64,000 bases of DNA from REEB95 sp035934995 (GTDB taxonomy: Bacteria; Pseudomonadota; Alphaproteobacteria; ATCC43930; CGMCC-115725): the NCBI GenBank assembly GCA_035934995.1, contig DASYXI010000031.1, forward strand, positions 1 through 64,000, in the 5' to 3' direction. The position numbers and the translations under genes were made by a program. Shown piece by piece: positions 7,584 through 16,044 of the stretch (its first letter is position 1; each line of letters begins with the position of its first letter). The notes below the pieces were generated by a model. It saw only the letters and a list, made by a program, of their open reading frames with translations. It searched no databases and was not told the DNA's origin.

Positions 7584-10379
7584 CTCGGCGAGCGCTCGGT
7601 CGAGCGCGATGCCGCGTTCGCAAGCGTCGATGCCGGCGCCGGTGAACACGTCGGTCAATCGCCCGCTTCGTACGCCGCGCACCATGCGATCGGTGAAACC
7701 GCTGCCGCTCCACAGCCCGCCGGGCGCCGGCGCCGGCAGACGTCGCACCAGACGGCTGACCAGCACGACGATTTCGCTGTCGTCGAAGCGGCGCGAATAA
7801 GCAACGAGATGGTTCTTGGTCGCATCGTCGACCGCCAGCGGGTGATAGGAACCGCTGCGAAACAATTCGGGAAAGCGCGCACGCAAGGCGAGCAGCTGAC
7901 GCGTCAGCCAAAGCTTGAGCCACCCTTCACGCCACCGCCGCCGCGCGAGTGCGAAGCCGCCGTGGTCGAGCGCAACGAGCGCATCGCGTCGTTCGACAAA
8001 ATCGATCGGGCGCCGATTGTCCGGATCGACCAGGCTCGTGTCCCAGAATTCGCCGCCTTGATAGAAATCCGGCACGCCGGGCTGCGTCGCCTTGAGCACG
8101 AGCTGCGACAAGCCGTTGATGGCGCCGATGCGTACGAAATCTCCGGCAAACCGCGCAGCGCCGTCGAGAAAGCGGTTTTCCGCATCGGGGGCGAGAATAC
8201 GCGTCACGAAATTGCCCAGCGCGCGCTCGTACGCTTCGTTTGGCGCAGTCCAGCACGTCTCGAGCTTCGCCTCGCGTGCCGCCTTGAGCGCATGGTCCGC
8301 GATCCGCCGCGTGAAATCGGCGAGTGCGGCGTCGCGCGGCCGTCCGGTTGCCGGCCATGCGCCAAGAATGGTCTGATAAATCCGGTATTCGTCGGCGGGC
8401 GTCGGCGCCGCCGTGCCGTCGATCGTCGTGCGGCAGGCGGCGGTGCGCTCGTGCCAACGCGCGATCCGGCGCGCCCATTCATCCGGATATTCCGACAACA
8501 CATTGAGACGCGCACGCACGTCCTCGGCGTGCTTGGTGTCGTGGGTCTCGCTGGCGAGCATGGTGTTCGGCCATTCCGCCAGACGCTCGGCCGCCGCTTG
8601 GTGGAACGCCTCGATTGATAGGCTCGGCCGCCGCGGATCGGCACCGACCTCGTTGACGGAGGCGAGCGGTGCGATGCGGTAGAACAGCGTATCCTCGATC
8701 GCCTTGGCGGTGATCGCGCCGGTGTATTGCTGAAAACGCGTGACGAAACGCAGGATCGCGTCGCGGCTGTTGGAGAAATGCTCCGGTCGTTGGCGCGCGA
8801 TGTCGAGCGTCAGCAGCGAGGCGATGAAATCAAGCGCGGCGGAATCGCCACCGGCGAAATGCGCGAGGGCCTGGCGCCGGACGCGTTCGATCGCGCGCCT
8901 GTCGGCATCGCCGATGCCGCGCTCGGTGACATAGGTGCGGTAGACCGGAAACGCCGCTACTAGCGCGGTCAAGGCGTCGCGGAGGCCTTTGCGCGTGAAG
9001 TCGCGCGTGAACCACGAAGCCTCGGCAATTTCCTGTAGCCAATCGACAAGGTAGGTCAGCTCGCTCGCCAGGCTGCGGTCGATCATCAATCGACGGCAGC
9101 CGTCGATCGCCGTGTCGAGGCTATCGTCGATGCCGGTAAAGTCGCGCCAATGTTGCGCCAATTGCGCGTAACCCTCTGGCGCGACGAAGAGGGTGTTGGC
9201 GAGCGCCAGGTAATCGTAGCCGGTGGTGCCGGACACCGGCCAAGCCGCCGGCAGACGTTCGCCGTTGCCGAGGATCTTCTCGACGACGATGTAAGGCCGC
9301 CAGCGGTGACCGCCAGCATCGCGTGGCGCCAGTGCCGTGGCAAAGGCGTTGAGTCGCCGACAATAACGTTGCGGATCGGCCATGCCGTCGACGTGATCGA
9401 TCCGCAAACCGTGAAGCGCGCCGTCGGCGACGAGGCGGCCGAGGAGCTCGTGCGCGTCGCGAAACACCGTGACGCGATCCATGCGTACGCCGGCGAGATC
9501 GATGATATCGAAGAAACGACGATAGTTGATCTCGTCAGCGGCGGCGCGCCAGTGGGCAAGGCGATAATGCTGGCGCTCGAGCAGCGCATGAATTACGGCG
9601 AAGCTGCCCACGTCACCCGGTATACCGGCATGGCGGTCGACGGCGGTCGCGATCGCCCTCAGGGTCGCGGGCTCGGCCGCCGCTTTGGTGAGCGCCTGTT
9701 TCATGGTCGTCGCCAATTCGTACAGCGCGTGCAGTGATCCGGCGGCCTCGTTTTCGCCAATAGCGGATATTGCCTGCGCCAGGGCAGATCGGTTGCCGAC
9801 GAGAGGCGCCAGCACTGCCGGATAATCTTGCGGCCGAAGCGGTAGGCGATGGTCGAAATACCAGAAATCCAGCGTGCCGCCAGTTGCATCGAAACGCAGC
9901 GCGATTTCGCCCGCGGTCAATGCCTCGCCATAAGCACGGCCGAGGATTGGCAGCAACACCTTGCCCTCGAGCGCACGCTTGGCGGGGTGCCAGTCGATGT
10001 CGAAATAGTGCGCGCGGCGCGCATGCTGACCCCATTCAAGGACATCGAGCCACCAGGCGTTGTCGGCTTTGCCGACGCCCATATGGTTCGGCACGAAATC
10101 GAGGATCAGGCCGAGCCCATGCGCGGCGAGCGCGGCGCCGAACCGTGAAAGACCTTGCTCGTCGCCGATCTCGGGATTGAGGCGGTGATAATCGACAATG
10201 TCGTAGCCGTGTGTGCTGCCGGCGCGCGCCTTCAAAAATGGCGAGGCATAGACGTGGCTGATCCCGAGCGACGCGAGATACGGCACAACCGCGGCGGCAT
10301 CGTCGAAGGTGAAGGTGCGATTGAGCTGAATCCGATAGGTCGCAGTCGGAACGGCAAAGGGCGACATCGCCGCGCGCAT
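7551..10379 (-). CDS. treY: malto-oligosyltrehalose synthase
   Basis: This 942-aa GH13 enzyme rearranges the reducing-end alpha-1,4 bond of malto-oligosaccharides to alpha,alpha-1,1, making maltooligosyl trehalose. It starts ATYRIQLNRTFTFDDAAAVV and has HVYASPFLKARAGSTHGYDI, typical of TreY. Catalytic residues: Asp in LRIDHVDGMADPQRYCRRL, Glu in YIVVEKILGNGE, and Asp in ASETHDTKHAEDVRAR. Length agrees with proteobacterial TreY. Its start overlaps the malQ stop by one base (TGATG). It is the last gene of the long otsA-to-treY minus-strand unit and acts together with TreZ. Confidence 0.95.
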   Translation of the reverse strand: MRAAMSPFAVPTATYRIQLNRTFTFDDAAAVVPYLASLGISHVYASPFLKARAGSTHGYDIVDYHRLNPEIGDEQGLSRFGAALAAHGLGLILDFVPNHMGVGKADNAWWLDVLEWGQHARRAHYFDIDWHPAKRALEGKVLLPILGRAYGEALTAGEIALRFDATGGTLDFWYFDHRLPLRPQDYPAVLAPLVGNRSALAQAISAIGENEAAGSLHALYELATTMKQALTKAAAEPATLRAIATAVDRHAGIPGDVGSFAVIHALLERQHYRLAHWRAAADEINYRRFFDIIDLAGVRMDRVTVFRDAHELLGRLVADGALHGLRIDHVDGMADPQRYCRRLNAFATALAPRDAGGHRWRPYIVVEKILGNGERLPAAWPVSGTTGYDYLALANTLFVAPEGYAQLAQHWRDFTGIDDSLDTAIDGCRRLMIDRSLASELTYLVDWLQEIAEASWFTRDFTRKGLRDALTALVAAFPVYRTYVTERGIGDADRRAIERVRRQALAHFAGGDSAALDFIASLLTLDIARQRPEHFSNSRDAILRFVTRFQQYTGAITAKAIEDTLFYRIAPLASVNEVGADPRRPSLSIEAFHQAAAERLAEWPNTMLASETHDTKHAEDVRARLNVLSEYPDEWARRIARWHERTAACRTTIDGTAAPTPADEYRIYQTILGAWPATGRPRDAALADFTRRIADHALKAAREAKLETCWTAPNEAYERALGNFVTRILAPDAENRFLDGAARFAGDFVRIGAINGLSQLVLKATQPGVPDFYQGGEFWDTSLVDPDNRRPIDFVERRDALVALDHGGFALARRRWREGWLKLWLTRQLLALRARFPELFRSGSYHPLAVDDATKNHLVAYSRRFDDSEIVVLVSRLVRRLPAPAPGGLWSGSGFTDRMVRGVRSGRLTDVFTGAGIDACERGIALDRALAELPVAVLRAER

Positions 10380-12187
10380 CAGCGCGGCCGCTCGGCGCGC
10401 ATCGCCGCCAGAATGGCGTTCGCCGCCGGAGCGGCGAAGATGGCGTCGAGATCGCGGCTCAGCTTGCGGGCGAAGCTGGGATAGGCGCCCGCCGGCGCGC
10501 CGGGCAGATTGACCTGTTCCGTCTCTTGCGCCAGGTCTTCGAGCTGCGCCAAGGCCAGCCGACTTGGCGTGCGCGCGAGAAAGCGGTGCGCTGCGACCGC
10601 CAGAGCGGTCTCGTCGCTGGTGTCGAGGCCGGCGCGCGTAAAGGCATCGCGGATCGATTGGCGCTCGGCCGCCCGTATCGCCCGCGCTTGCTCGTGCGTG
10701 AGTCCGACCGGCTGAATGCCGAGTCCGAATTTGAGGGCGATGTCGCGGCCGCCCCAGAAACCGCGCCAGGTCGGCAAATCATGGGTCGCGAGCGCCACCA
10801 GCGCATTCGGCGGATAGTCGGCGGGATCGAGATAGCGCCCGCCCCGGCGCGCGAAGATCAGCAGCCGGTACGACAGGATAGCGGCGGCGGCAAGACGCGG
10901 CGGCAGGTCGGCCGGCACCGTCCCGAGATCTTCGCCGACGACGATGCAGCGTCGTGCGGCGCTTTCGGTCGCGGCGGCCGCGGCGAGCGCATCGAAAGGC
11001 ATGCGCAAATAGGCGCCGTCGATCGGCTGGCCGCCTGCCGGCACGAGGAACAGGCGATTGAAGCCGAGCACGTGATCAATCCGTAGCGCGCCGGCATGAA
11101 TCATGTTGGCGGCGAGGACGCGACGATAATCGGCGCAGCCGGTGCGCAGCGTCGCGTCCGGGTTATAGGCGAAAAGGCCCCAGTCCTGGCCGTTGGCGTT
11201 CCAATCGTCGGGCGGTGCGCCGATATGGAAATCGGGAATGAGCTGATCCTGCTCCACCCAGCCTTCGGCGCTGTCGGGCGCGCAGCCGAGCGCGAGGTCG
11301 AGATACAGCCCGATACGCATGCCGCCGTCGCGTGCCGCGGTCGCACAGGCGGCAAGCTGCCGGTCGGCTTGCCATTGCAGGAATGCGTGATAGCGCAGAT
11401 CGCGCGCATGACGTTCGGCAAACTCGGTAACGGCGGGCGCCGCCGGGTCACGAAATTCCGCCGGCCAATTCATCCAATCGGGCCCGAAGCCGGCGAGCGA
11501 CGATAATACCTGATAGAGCGCGAACCGCCGGAGCGGCGCGCCGCGGAGGCGCACGAAATCGCCGAAATCGCGCACCGCGGTGTCGCGTGGTGCCGTCCGC
11601 ATGCGGTGTTCGAACGTCTCGAAGACCACGCGGAAGATGCTGTGCTTAACCGCGGCGATTTCGGGATAGTCGACCGTCGGCCGTTCGCGCTGCGCCGTCA
11701 GCAGCGCCTGGAAGCGGTGACCGCCGATGGCGGCGCGCGCCGCGCCGGCATCGGCATAACCGGTCATCGCCAGCGGATCGAGATAGAGCACGTTGAGGAA
11801 TTCACGGCTCGACGGCGAATAAGGGCTGATGCGCGCCGGATCGGCGGCGTAAAATGCGTGCAACGGATTGACGCCGACGAAATCCGCGCCGGCGGCGGCG
11901 GCGAGTTGGACCAGGTGCCGCAGATCGGTGAAATCGCCGATGCCCCAGTTGCGCGCCGAGCGCAGGCTGTAAAGCTGGGCCGCGATGCCCCAGCCGCGCT
12001 GCCAATCCGGCATGGAACAGCGGGTATGACGCGGTGGCGCCGTCGCCGAGCGCGCGCCGTGATGCGAGCGCTCGAGCGCCGCAATCAGCCGTGACACGCC
12101 TGCGTCCGACAAACGATGGTGACGGCCGAGCGCGTCGTCATAGTCGCGCTCGATCAGGTCCTTCACCGTCGCGCCGCTTTCGCTCAT
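10379..12187 (-). CDS. malQ: 4-alpha-glucanotransferase (amylomaltase)
   Basis: This 602-aa GH77 enzyme disproportionates malto-oligosaccharides by moving glucan chains and releasing glucose. Motifs: WGIAAQLYSLRSARNWGIGD near residue 67, catalytic Asp in LRIDHVLGFNRLF, Glu in CIVVGEDLGTVP, and Asp in ALATHDLPTWRGFW. Within the cluster it can recycle short chains left by GlgX and GlgB and provide acceptors for TreY. Its start forms an ATGA overlap with treZ and its stop overlaps treY by one base, implying tight translational coupling. Confidence 0.94.
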   Translation of the reverse strand: MSESGATVKDLIERDYDDALGRHHRLSDAGVSRLIAALERSHHGARSATAPPRHTRCSMPDWQRGWGIAAQLYSLRSARNWGIGDFTDLRHLVQLAAAAGADFVGVNPLHAFYAADPARISPYSPSSREFLNVLYLDPLAMTGYADAGAARAAIGGHRFQALLTAQRERPTVDYPEIAAVKHSIFRVVFETFEHRMRTAPRDTAVRDFGDFVRLRGAPLRRFALYQVLSSLAGFGPDWMNWPAEFRDPAAPAVTEFAERHARDLRYHAFLQWQADRQLAACATAARDGGMRIGLYLDLALGCAPDSAEGWVEQDQLIPDFHIGAPPDDWNANGQDWGLFAYNPDATLRTGCADYRRVLAANMIHAGALRIDHVLGFNRLFLVPAGGQPIDGAYLRMPFDALAAAAATESAARRCIVVGEDLGTVPADLPPRLAAAAILSYRLLIFARRGGRYLDPADYPPNALVALATHDLPTWRGFWGGRDIALKFGLGIQPVGLTHEQARAIRAAERQSIRDAFTRAGLDTSDETALAVAAHRFLARTPSRLALAQLEDLAQETEQVNLPGAPAGAYPSFARKLSRDLDAIFAAPAANAILAAMRAERPR

Positions 12188-13962
12188 GGTCCGGCTTCAG
12201 TCAGTGTCCAGATCACGGCCCAGGGCGGCAGCGTTGCCGCATTCACATTCCGGCCCCACAGGATGCGGCCGGCGGCCGACCGAACCGGCGCGGCTGTCGT
12301 GGCGGGACCGAGGTTGGCGATCAGCGTCAGCGCGCTGCCGTCGCCGAGCCGCCACGTCACGACCAGCCTGGTCGCTTCGACGGCGTATTGGGCTCCGCCG
12401 CGTATCCCGGGAAGCCGCGGCACGATTTCCTGCCGACGGATGTCGAGCAAACGCCGAATCACCGGCGTTGCAGGAGGGCGCGTGCCGAGCTGGCTCGTCG
12501 TGAAGGTCTCGAGCGCAAGCGGGTCCGGAATCGCCGCCATCGCTTCGCTCGTGACGAAGGCCGAGAATTTCGCGAACTCGCGCCGCCTTCCGTCGCGCAC
12601 CGCGGCGCCGAGCGCGCCGGCGAAATCGCAGAAAAACAGGAACGGCGTGGCGGCGTCCCACTCTTCGCCCATGAACAGCAGCGGCGGCGACGGGCTGAGG
12701 AGCAGGATCGCGGTAGCCGCCTCAAGCGCCGCGGGCTCGGCGAGTGTGGTCAGGCGTTCGCCGAACGCGCGATTGCCGATCTGGTCGTGGTTTTGGAGGA
12801 AGTTGACGAACGCCATCGGCGGCAGGTCGCCGCTCGCCTCGCCGCGTGGCGCGCCGCGATAGGCCGAGGGCTCGCCCTGGAAGGCGAAACCTTCGGCCAG
12901 CGCGCGGCCGAACTTTGCGATCGGATCGGCCGCGAAATCGGCGTAATAGCCCTCGGTCTCGCCCGTGAGGATGACGTGCGCGGCGTGATGAAAATCGTCA
13001 TTCCACTGGGCGTTATAGACGGCGATCCGATCATCGGCATCGCGGCGCAGGTAGGTTGCCTGGTTGGCGTCGTTTTCGAGAATGAGATGGACGTGACGAT
13101 CGGCGGGAACTGCCAAACGCACGCGCGCCGCCAACTCTTCGAGAATGTCGGACCGGCTGTCGTCACGAATCGCATGTACGGCGTCGAAGCGCAGGCCATC
13201 GAAGTTGAATTCGAGAATCCAATAGAGGGCGTTGTCGATGAAGAAGTCACGGACCGGCCGCGCGGCGAAATTGATCGCCGGGCCCCAGCCGGTCTGCGCG
13301 TCGGTGAAGAATCCCGGCGCATAAAGACCGAGATAATTGCCCTCGGGTCCGAAGTGATTGTAGACGACGTCGAGGAAGACCATTAGGCCGCGCCCGTGCG
13401 CCGCGGCGATGAAACGCTTGAGCGCGGTCGGCGTGCCGTATCGCGAATCCGGCGCGAAGGGCAACACGCCGTCGTAACCCCAGTTGCGCTTGCCCGCGAA
13501 ATCGGCGAGCGGCATGAGTTCGATTGCCGTGACGCCGAGCGCGGCGAGCCGTGCGAGATCGGCCTCGGCCGCGGCGAACGTGCCTTCGCGGGTGAACGCG
13601 CCGACATGCAGCTCGTAGATGACCGCTTCGTGCCACGGCCGGCCGCGCCACGCCGTGTCGGGCCAGTCGAAGGCTTCCGGATCGATCAACGCGCTCGGAC
13701 CATCGACGTCGCTCGGTTGAAAGCGCGCCGCCGGATCGGGCACGGTATGGGCGTCGTCGACGATGTACTGATAGGCGGTGCCGGCGAGCAGATTCGGCAC
13801 GCGCAGGCCGTACCAGCCGTCATCGGCCGGACTCATGGCGAAATCACGCCGGGTTTCCGGCAGATGTAACACGACGCGCCGCGCCGCGGGTGCCCAGAGG
13901 CGGAACGCCGCGCCGTGCGCGTCAAGCGATGCTCCGAACGCCATGCGATGCTGGCGTCGCAC
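12184..13962 (-). CDS. treZ: malto-oligosyltrehalose trehalohydrolase
   Basis: This 592-aa GH13 enzyme releases trehalose from maltooligosyl trehalose made by TreY. An N-terminal CBM48-like beta domain (FGASLDAHGAAFRLWAPAAR) precedes the barrel. Motifs are ELHVGAFTREGTF, catalytic Asp in FDGLRFDAVHAI, Glu in VHLILENDANQA, and Asp in NFLQNHDQIGNRA. A GTG at 13962 or an in-frame ATG at 13944 could start translation; neither has a strong ribosome site. It lies between glgX (6-base gap) and malQ (ATGA overlap). Confidence 0.94.
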   Translation of the reverse strand: MRRQHRMAFGASLDAHGAAFRLWAPAARRVVLHLPETRRDFAMSPADDGWYGLRVPNLLAGTAYQYIVDDAHTVPDPAARFQPSDVDGPSALIDPEAFDWPDTAWRGRPWHEAVIYELHVGAFTREGTFAAAEADLARLAALGVTAIELMPLADFAGKRNWGYDGVLPFAPDSRYGTPTALKRFIAAAHGRGLMVFLDVVYNHFGPEGNYLGLYAPGFFTDAQTGWGPAINFAARPVRDFFIDNALYWILEFNFDGLRFDAVHAIRDDSRSDILEELAARVRLAVPADRHVHLILENDANQATYLRRDADDRIAVYNAQWNDDFHHAAHVILTGETEGYYADFAADPIAKFGRALAEGFAFQGEPSAYRGAPRGEASGDLPPMAFVNFLQNHDQIGNRAFGERLTTLAEPAALEAATAILLLSPSPPLLFMGEEWDAATPFLFFCDFAGALGAAVRDGRRREFAKFSAFVTSEAMAAIPDPLALETFTTSQLGTRPPATPVIRRLLDIRRQEIVPRLPGIRGGAQYAVEATRLVVTWRLGDGSALTLIANLGPATTAAPVRSAAGRILWGRNVNAATLPPWAVIWTLTEAGP

Positions 13963-13968
13963 GGCGGC

Positions 13969-16041
13969 CTATGCCTGCTCGCCGACGAGCGCCATCAACG
14001 ATCGCGGCTGCACGTTCAGCCGATCGGCGGGTGCTAAAACGGCGTTGCCGAAGCCGCTGTCGGCGGCGGTGTCGATCTGCACATGCCAGGCTTTGATATT
14101 GGGAGTCTCAGGCAGCGTGAACGCCACGGCCTCGCTGTGGGCATTCATCAAGAGCATCAGCGGCTGGCGCGTCGCGTCGAACACGGCTGCCAGAAACCGG
14201 ACGTCGGGGATCTGCCAATCGGCCTCGGTCATCTCGGCGCCGTCGGCGTGCAGCCACGTCATGTCCTTGCGCCCGTCGGCAGTCGCCGTGCCATCGAGAA
14301 ACCGGTCGCGCGTCAGGTGTCGGTCGTGACGGAGGTCGATTAGGCGTCGGATGAACGTGGTCAGATCGCTGCCGGGCTGCCACAGGCCCGACCAATTGAC
14401 CCAGCCGATGTCGTTGTCCTGGCAATAGGCGTTGTTGTTTCCGCTTTGGCTGTTGCCCATCTCGTCGCCGGCCAGCAGCATTGGCACGCCCAGGGATAAC
14501 AGCAGCGAAGCCAGAAAGTTGCGTCGCTGGCGATTGCGCAGCGCGACGATCGCGGCATCGTCGGTCGGTCCTTCGGCGCCGCAATTCCAGCTGAGATTTT
14601 CGTTGGCGCCGTCGGTGCCATTTTCGCGATTGGCATCGTTGTGCTTGGCGTTGTAACTGACAAGGTCGGTAAGAGTGAAGCCGTCGTGCGCGGTGACGAA
14701 GTTGACGCTCGCCGATGGCTTACGGCTGTCATGCCGGAAGATGTCGGCTGATCCTGCGATGCGGCCGGCGACGGCGCCGATGACGCCGCCATCGCCGCGC
14801 CAGAAGCGGCGCAAATCGTCACGGAACCGGTCGTTCCACTCGCTCCATCCGGGTGGAAACGCGCCGAGGCGATAACCGCCTTCGCCGACGTCCCACGGCT
14901 CCGCGATCAGCTTCACTTGCGCCAGGACCGGATCCTGGCTCAAAGCGTCGAGAAAGCTGCTGTTCGGATCGAAGCCGTTGGGGCCGCGGGCCAGCGTGGT
15001 CGCCAGATCGAAGCGGAAGCCGTCGACATGCATGACCTCGACCCAGTAGCGCAGCGAATCCGTGACAAGCTGGAGTACGCGCGGGTGGTTCATGCGCAGC
15101 GAGTTGCCGACGCCGGTGAAATCCATGTAGCGCCGCGGATCGTCGGGTGACAGCCAGTAATAGGAAAGATTGTCGATGCCGCGGAGGCAGAGCGTCGGTC
15201 CCAGTTCGTTGCCTTCCGCCGTGTGGTTGTAGACGACGTCGATGATGACCTCGATCCCCGCGGCATGCAGCGCGGCGACCATTCGCTTGAATTCGCCGTC
15301 GCCACCGCCGAGCAGACGTCGATCGGGCGCGAAATAACCGATCGTGTTGTAACCCCAGAAATTGCGCAGTCCGCGTTCCAGTAATATCCGATCGTCGACG
15401 GCGTAATGCACCGGCAGCAGTTCGACTGCGGTGACGCCAAGGTGGCGCAGATGGTCGATGACCTCGGGCGTGCGCAGCGCCGCGAACCTGCCGCGCATGG
15501 ATTCGGCGATACCGGTATGGAGCTTGGTGAACCCTTTGACGTGCAGCTCGTAGATGACGCTGTCGCACAAGGGCCGCCGCGGCGGCCGGTCGTCGCCCCA
15601 GTGGAAGTTATCGTCGACCAGCCGGCATTTCGGCATCACCCGCGCGTTGTCGCGCCGGTCGAAGGAGCGGTCGCCACGCGTGCTGCCGACGCGGTAACCG
15701 AAGTGCGCATCGTTCAGATGCAGCTCGCCGACAATGTCGCGCGCGTACGGATCAAGCAGCAGCTTGTTTGAATTGAAGCGGTGGCCGCGCTCCGGTGCGT
15801 ACGGCCCGTGCACGCGGTAGCCGTAAAGCAATCCCGGATAGGCCTCCGGTAAATGGCCGTGCCAGATGCCGTTGGTGTTCTCGGGCAAGGGCAGGCGATC
15901 GGTTTCGTGCCGCCCGTTGGAATCGAACAGGCAAAGCTCGACCTTTTCCGCGTGCGCCGAAAACAGCGCGAAATTCGCGCCACGCGGATCGCAATGCGCG
16001 CCAAGGGGGTAGGGCCGCCCGGCCCCGAGCCGCGCCGCCAT
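13969..16041 (-). CDS. glgX: glycogen debranching enzyme (GlgX, isoamylase type)
   Basis: This 690-aa GH13 enzyme hydrolyses alpha-1,6 branches of glycogen or limit dextrin, freeing linear malto-oligosaccharides for TreY/TreZ and MalQ. The N-terminal CBM48 domain (YPLGAHCDPRGANFALFSAH) is followed by YELHVKGFTKLHTGI. Catalytic motifs are Asp in HVDGFRFDLATTLAR, Glu in VKLIAEPWDVGEGGYRLG and Asp in FVTAHDGFTLTDL. Length is standard for GlgX. It starts 3 bases after the glgB stop. Confidence 0.95.
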   Translation of the reverse strand: MAARLGAGRPYPLGAHCDPRGANFALFSAHAEKVELCLFDSNGRHETDRLPLPENTNGIWHGHLPEAYPGLLYGYRVHGPYAPERGHRFNSNKLLLDPYARDIVGELHLNDAHFGYRVGSTRGDRSFDRRDNARVMPKCRLVDDNFHWGDDRPPRRPLCDSVIYELHVKGFTKLHTGIAESMRGRFAALRTPEVIDHLRHLGVTAVELLPVHYAVDDRILLERGLRNFWGYNTIGYFAPDRRLLGGGDGEFKRMVAALHAAGIEVIIDVVYNHTAEGNELGPTLCLRGIDNLSYYWLSPDDPRRYMDFTGVGNSLRMNHPRVLQLVTDSLRYWVEVMHVDGFRFDLATTLARGPNGFDPNSSFLDALSQDPVLAQVKLIAEPWDVGEGGYRLGAFPPGWSEWNDRFRDDLRRFWRGDGGVIGAVAGRIAGSADIFRHDSRKPSASVNFVTAHDGFTLTDLVSYNAKHNDANRENGTDGANENLSWNCGAEGPTDDAAIVALRNRQRRNFLASLLLSLGVPMLLAGDEMGNSQSGNNNAYCQDNDIGWVNWSGLWQPGSDLTTFIRRLIDLRHDRHLTRDRFLDGTATADGRKDMTWLHADGAEMTEADWQIPDVRFLAAVFDATRQPLMLLMNAHSEAVAFTLPETPNIKAWHVQIDTAADSGFGNAVLAPADRLNVQPRSLMALVGEQA

Positions 16042-16044
16042 CGG

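Noticed and set aside
12034..13386. 450-codon frame antisense to malQ and treZ
   Set aside because: It crosses the junction of two real genes on the other strand and is Arg-rich without motifs.
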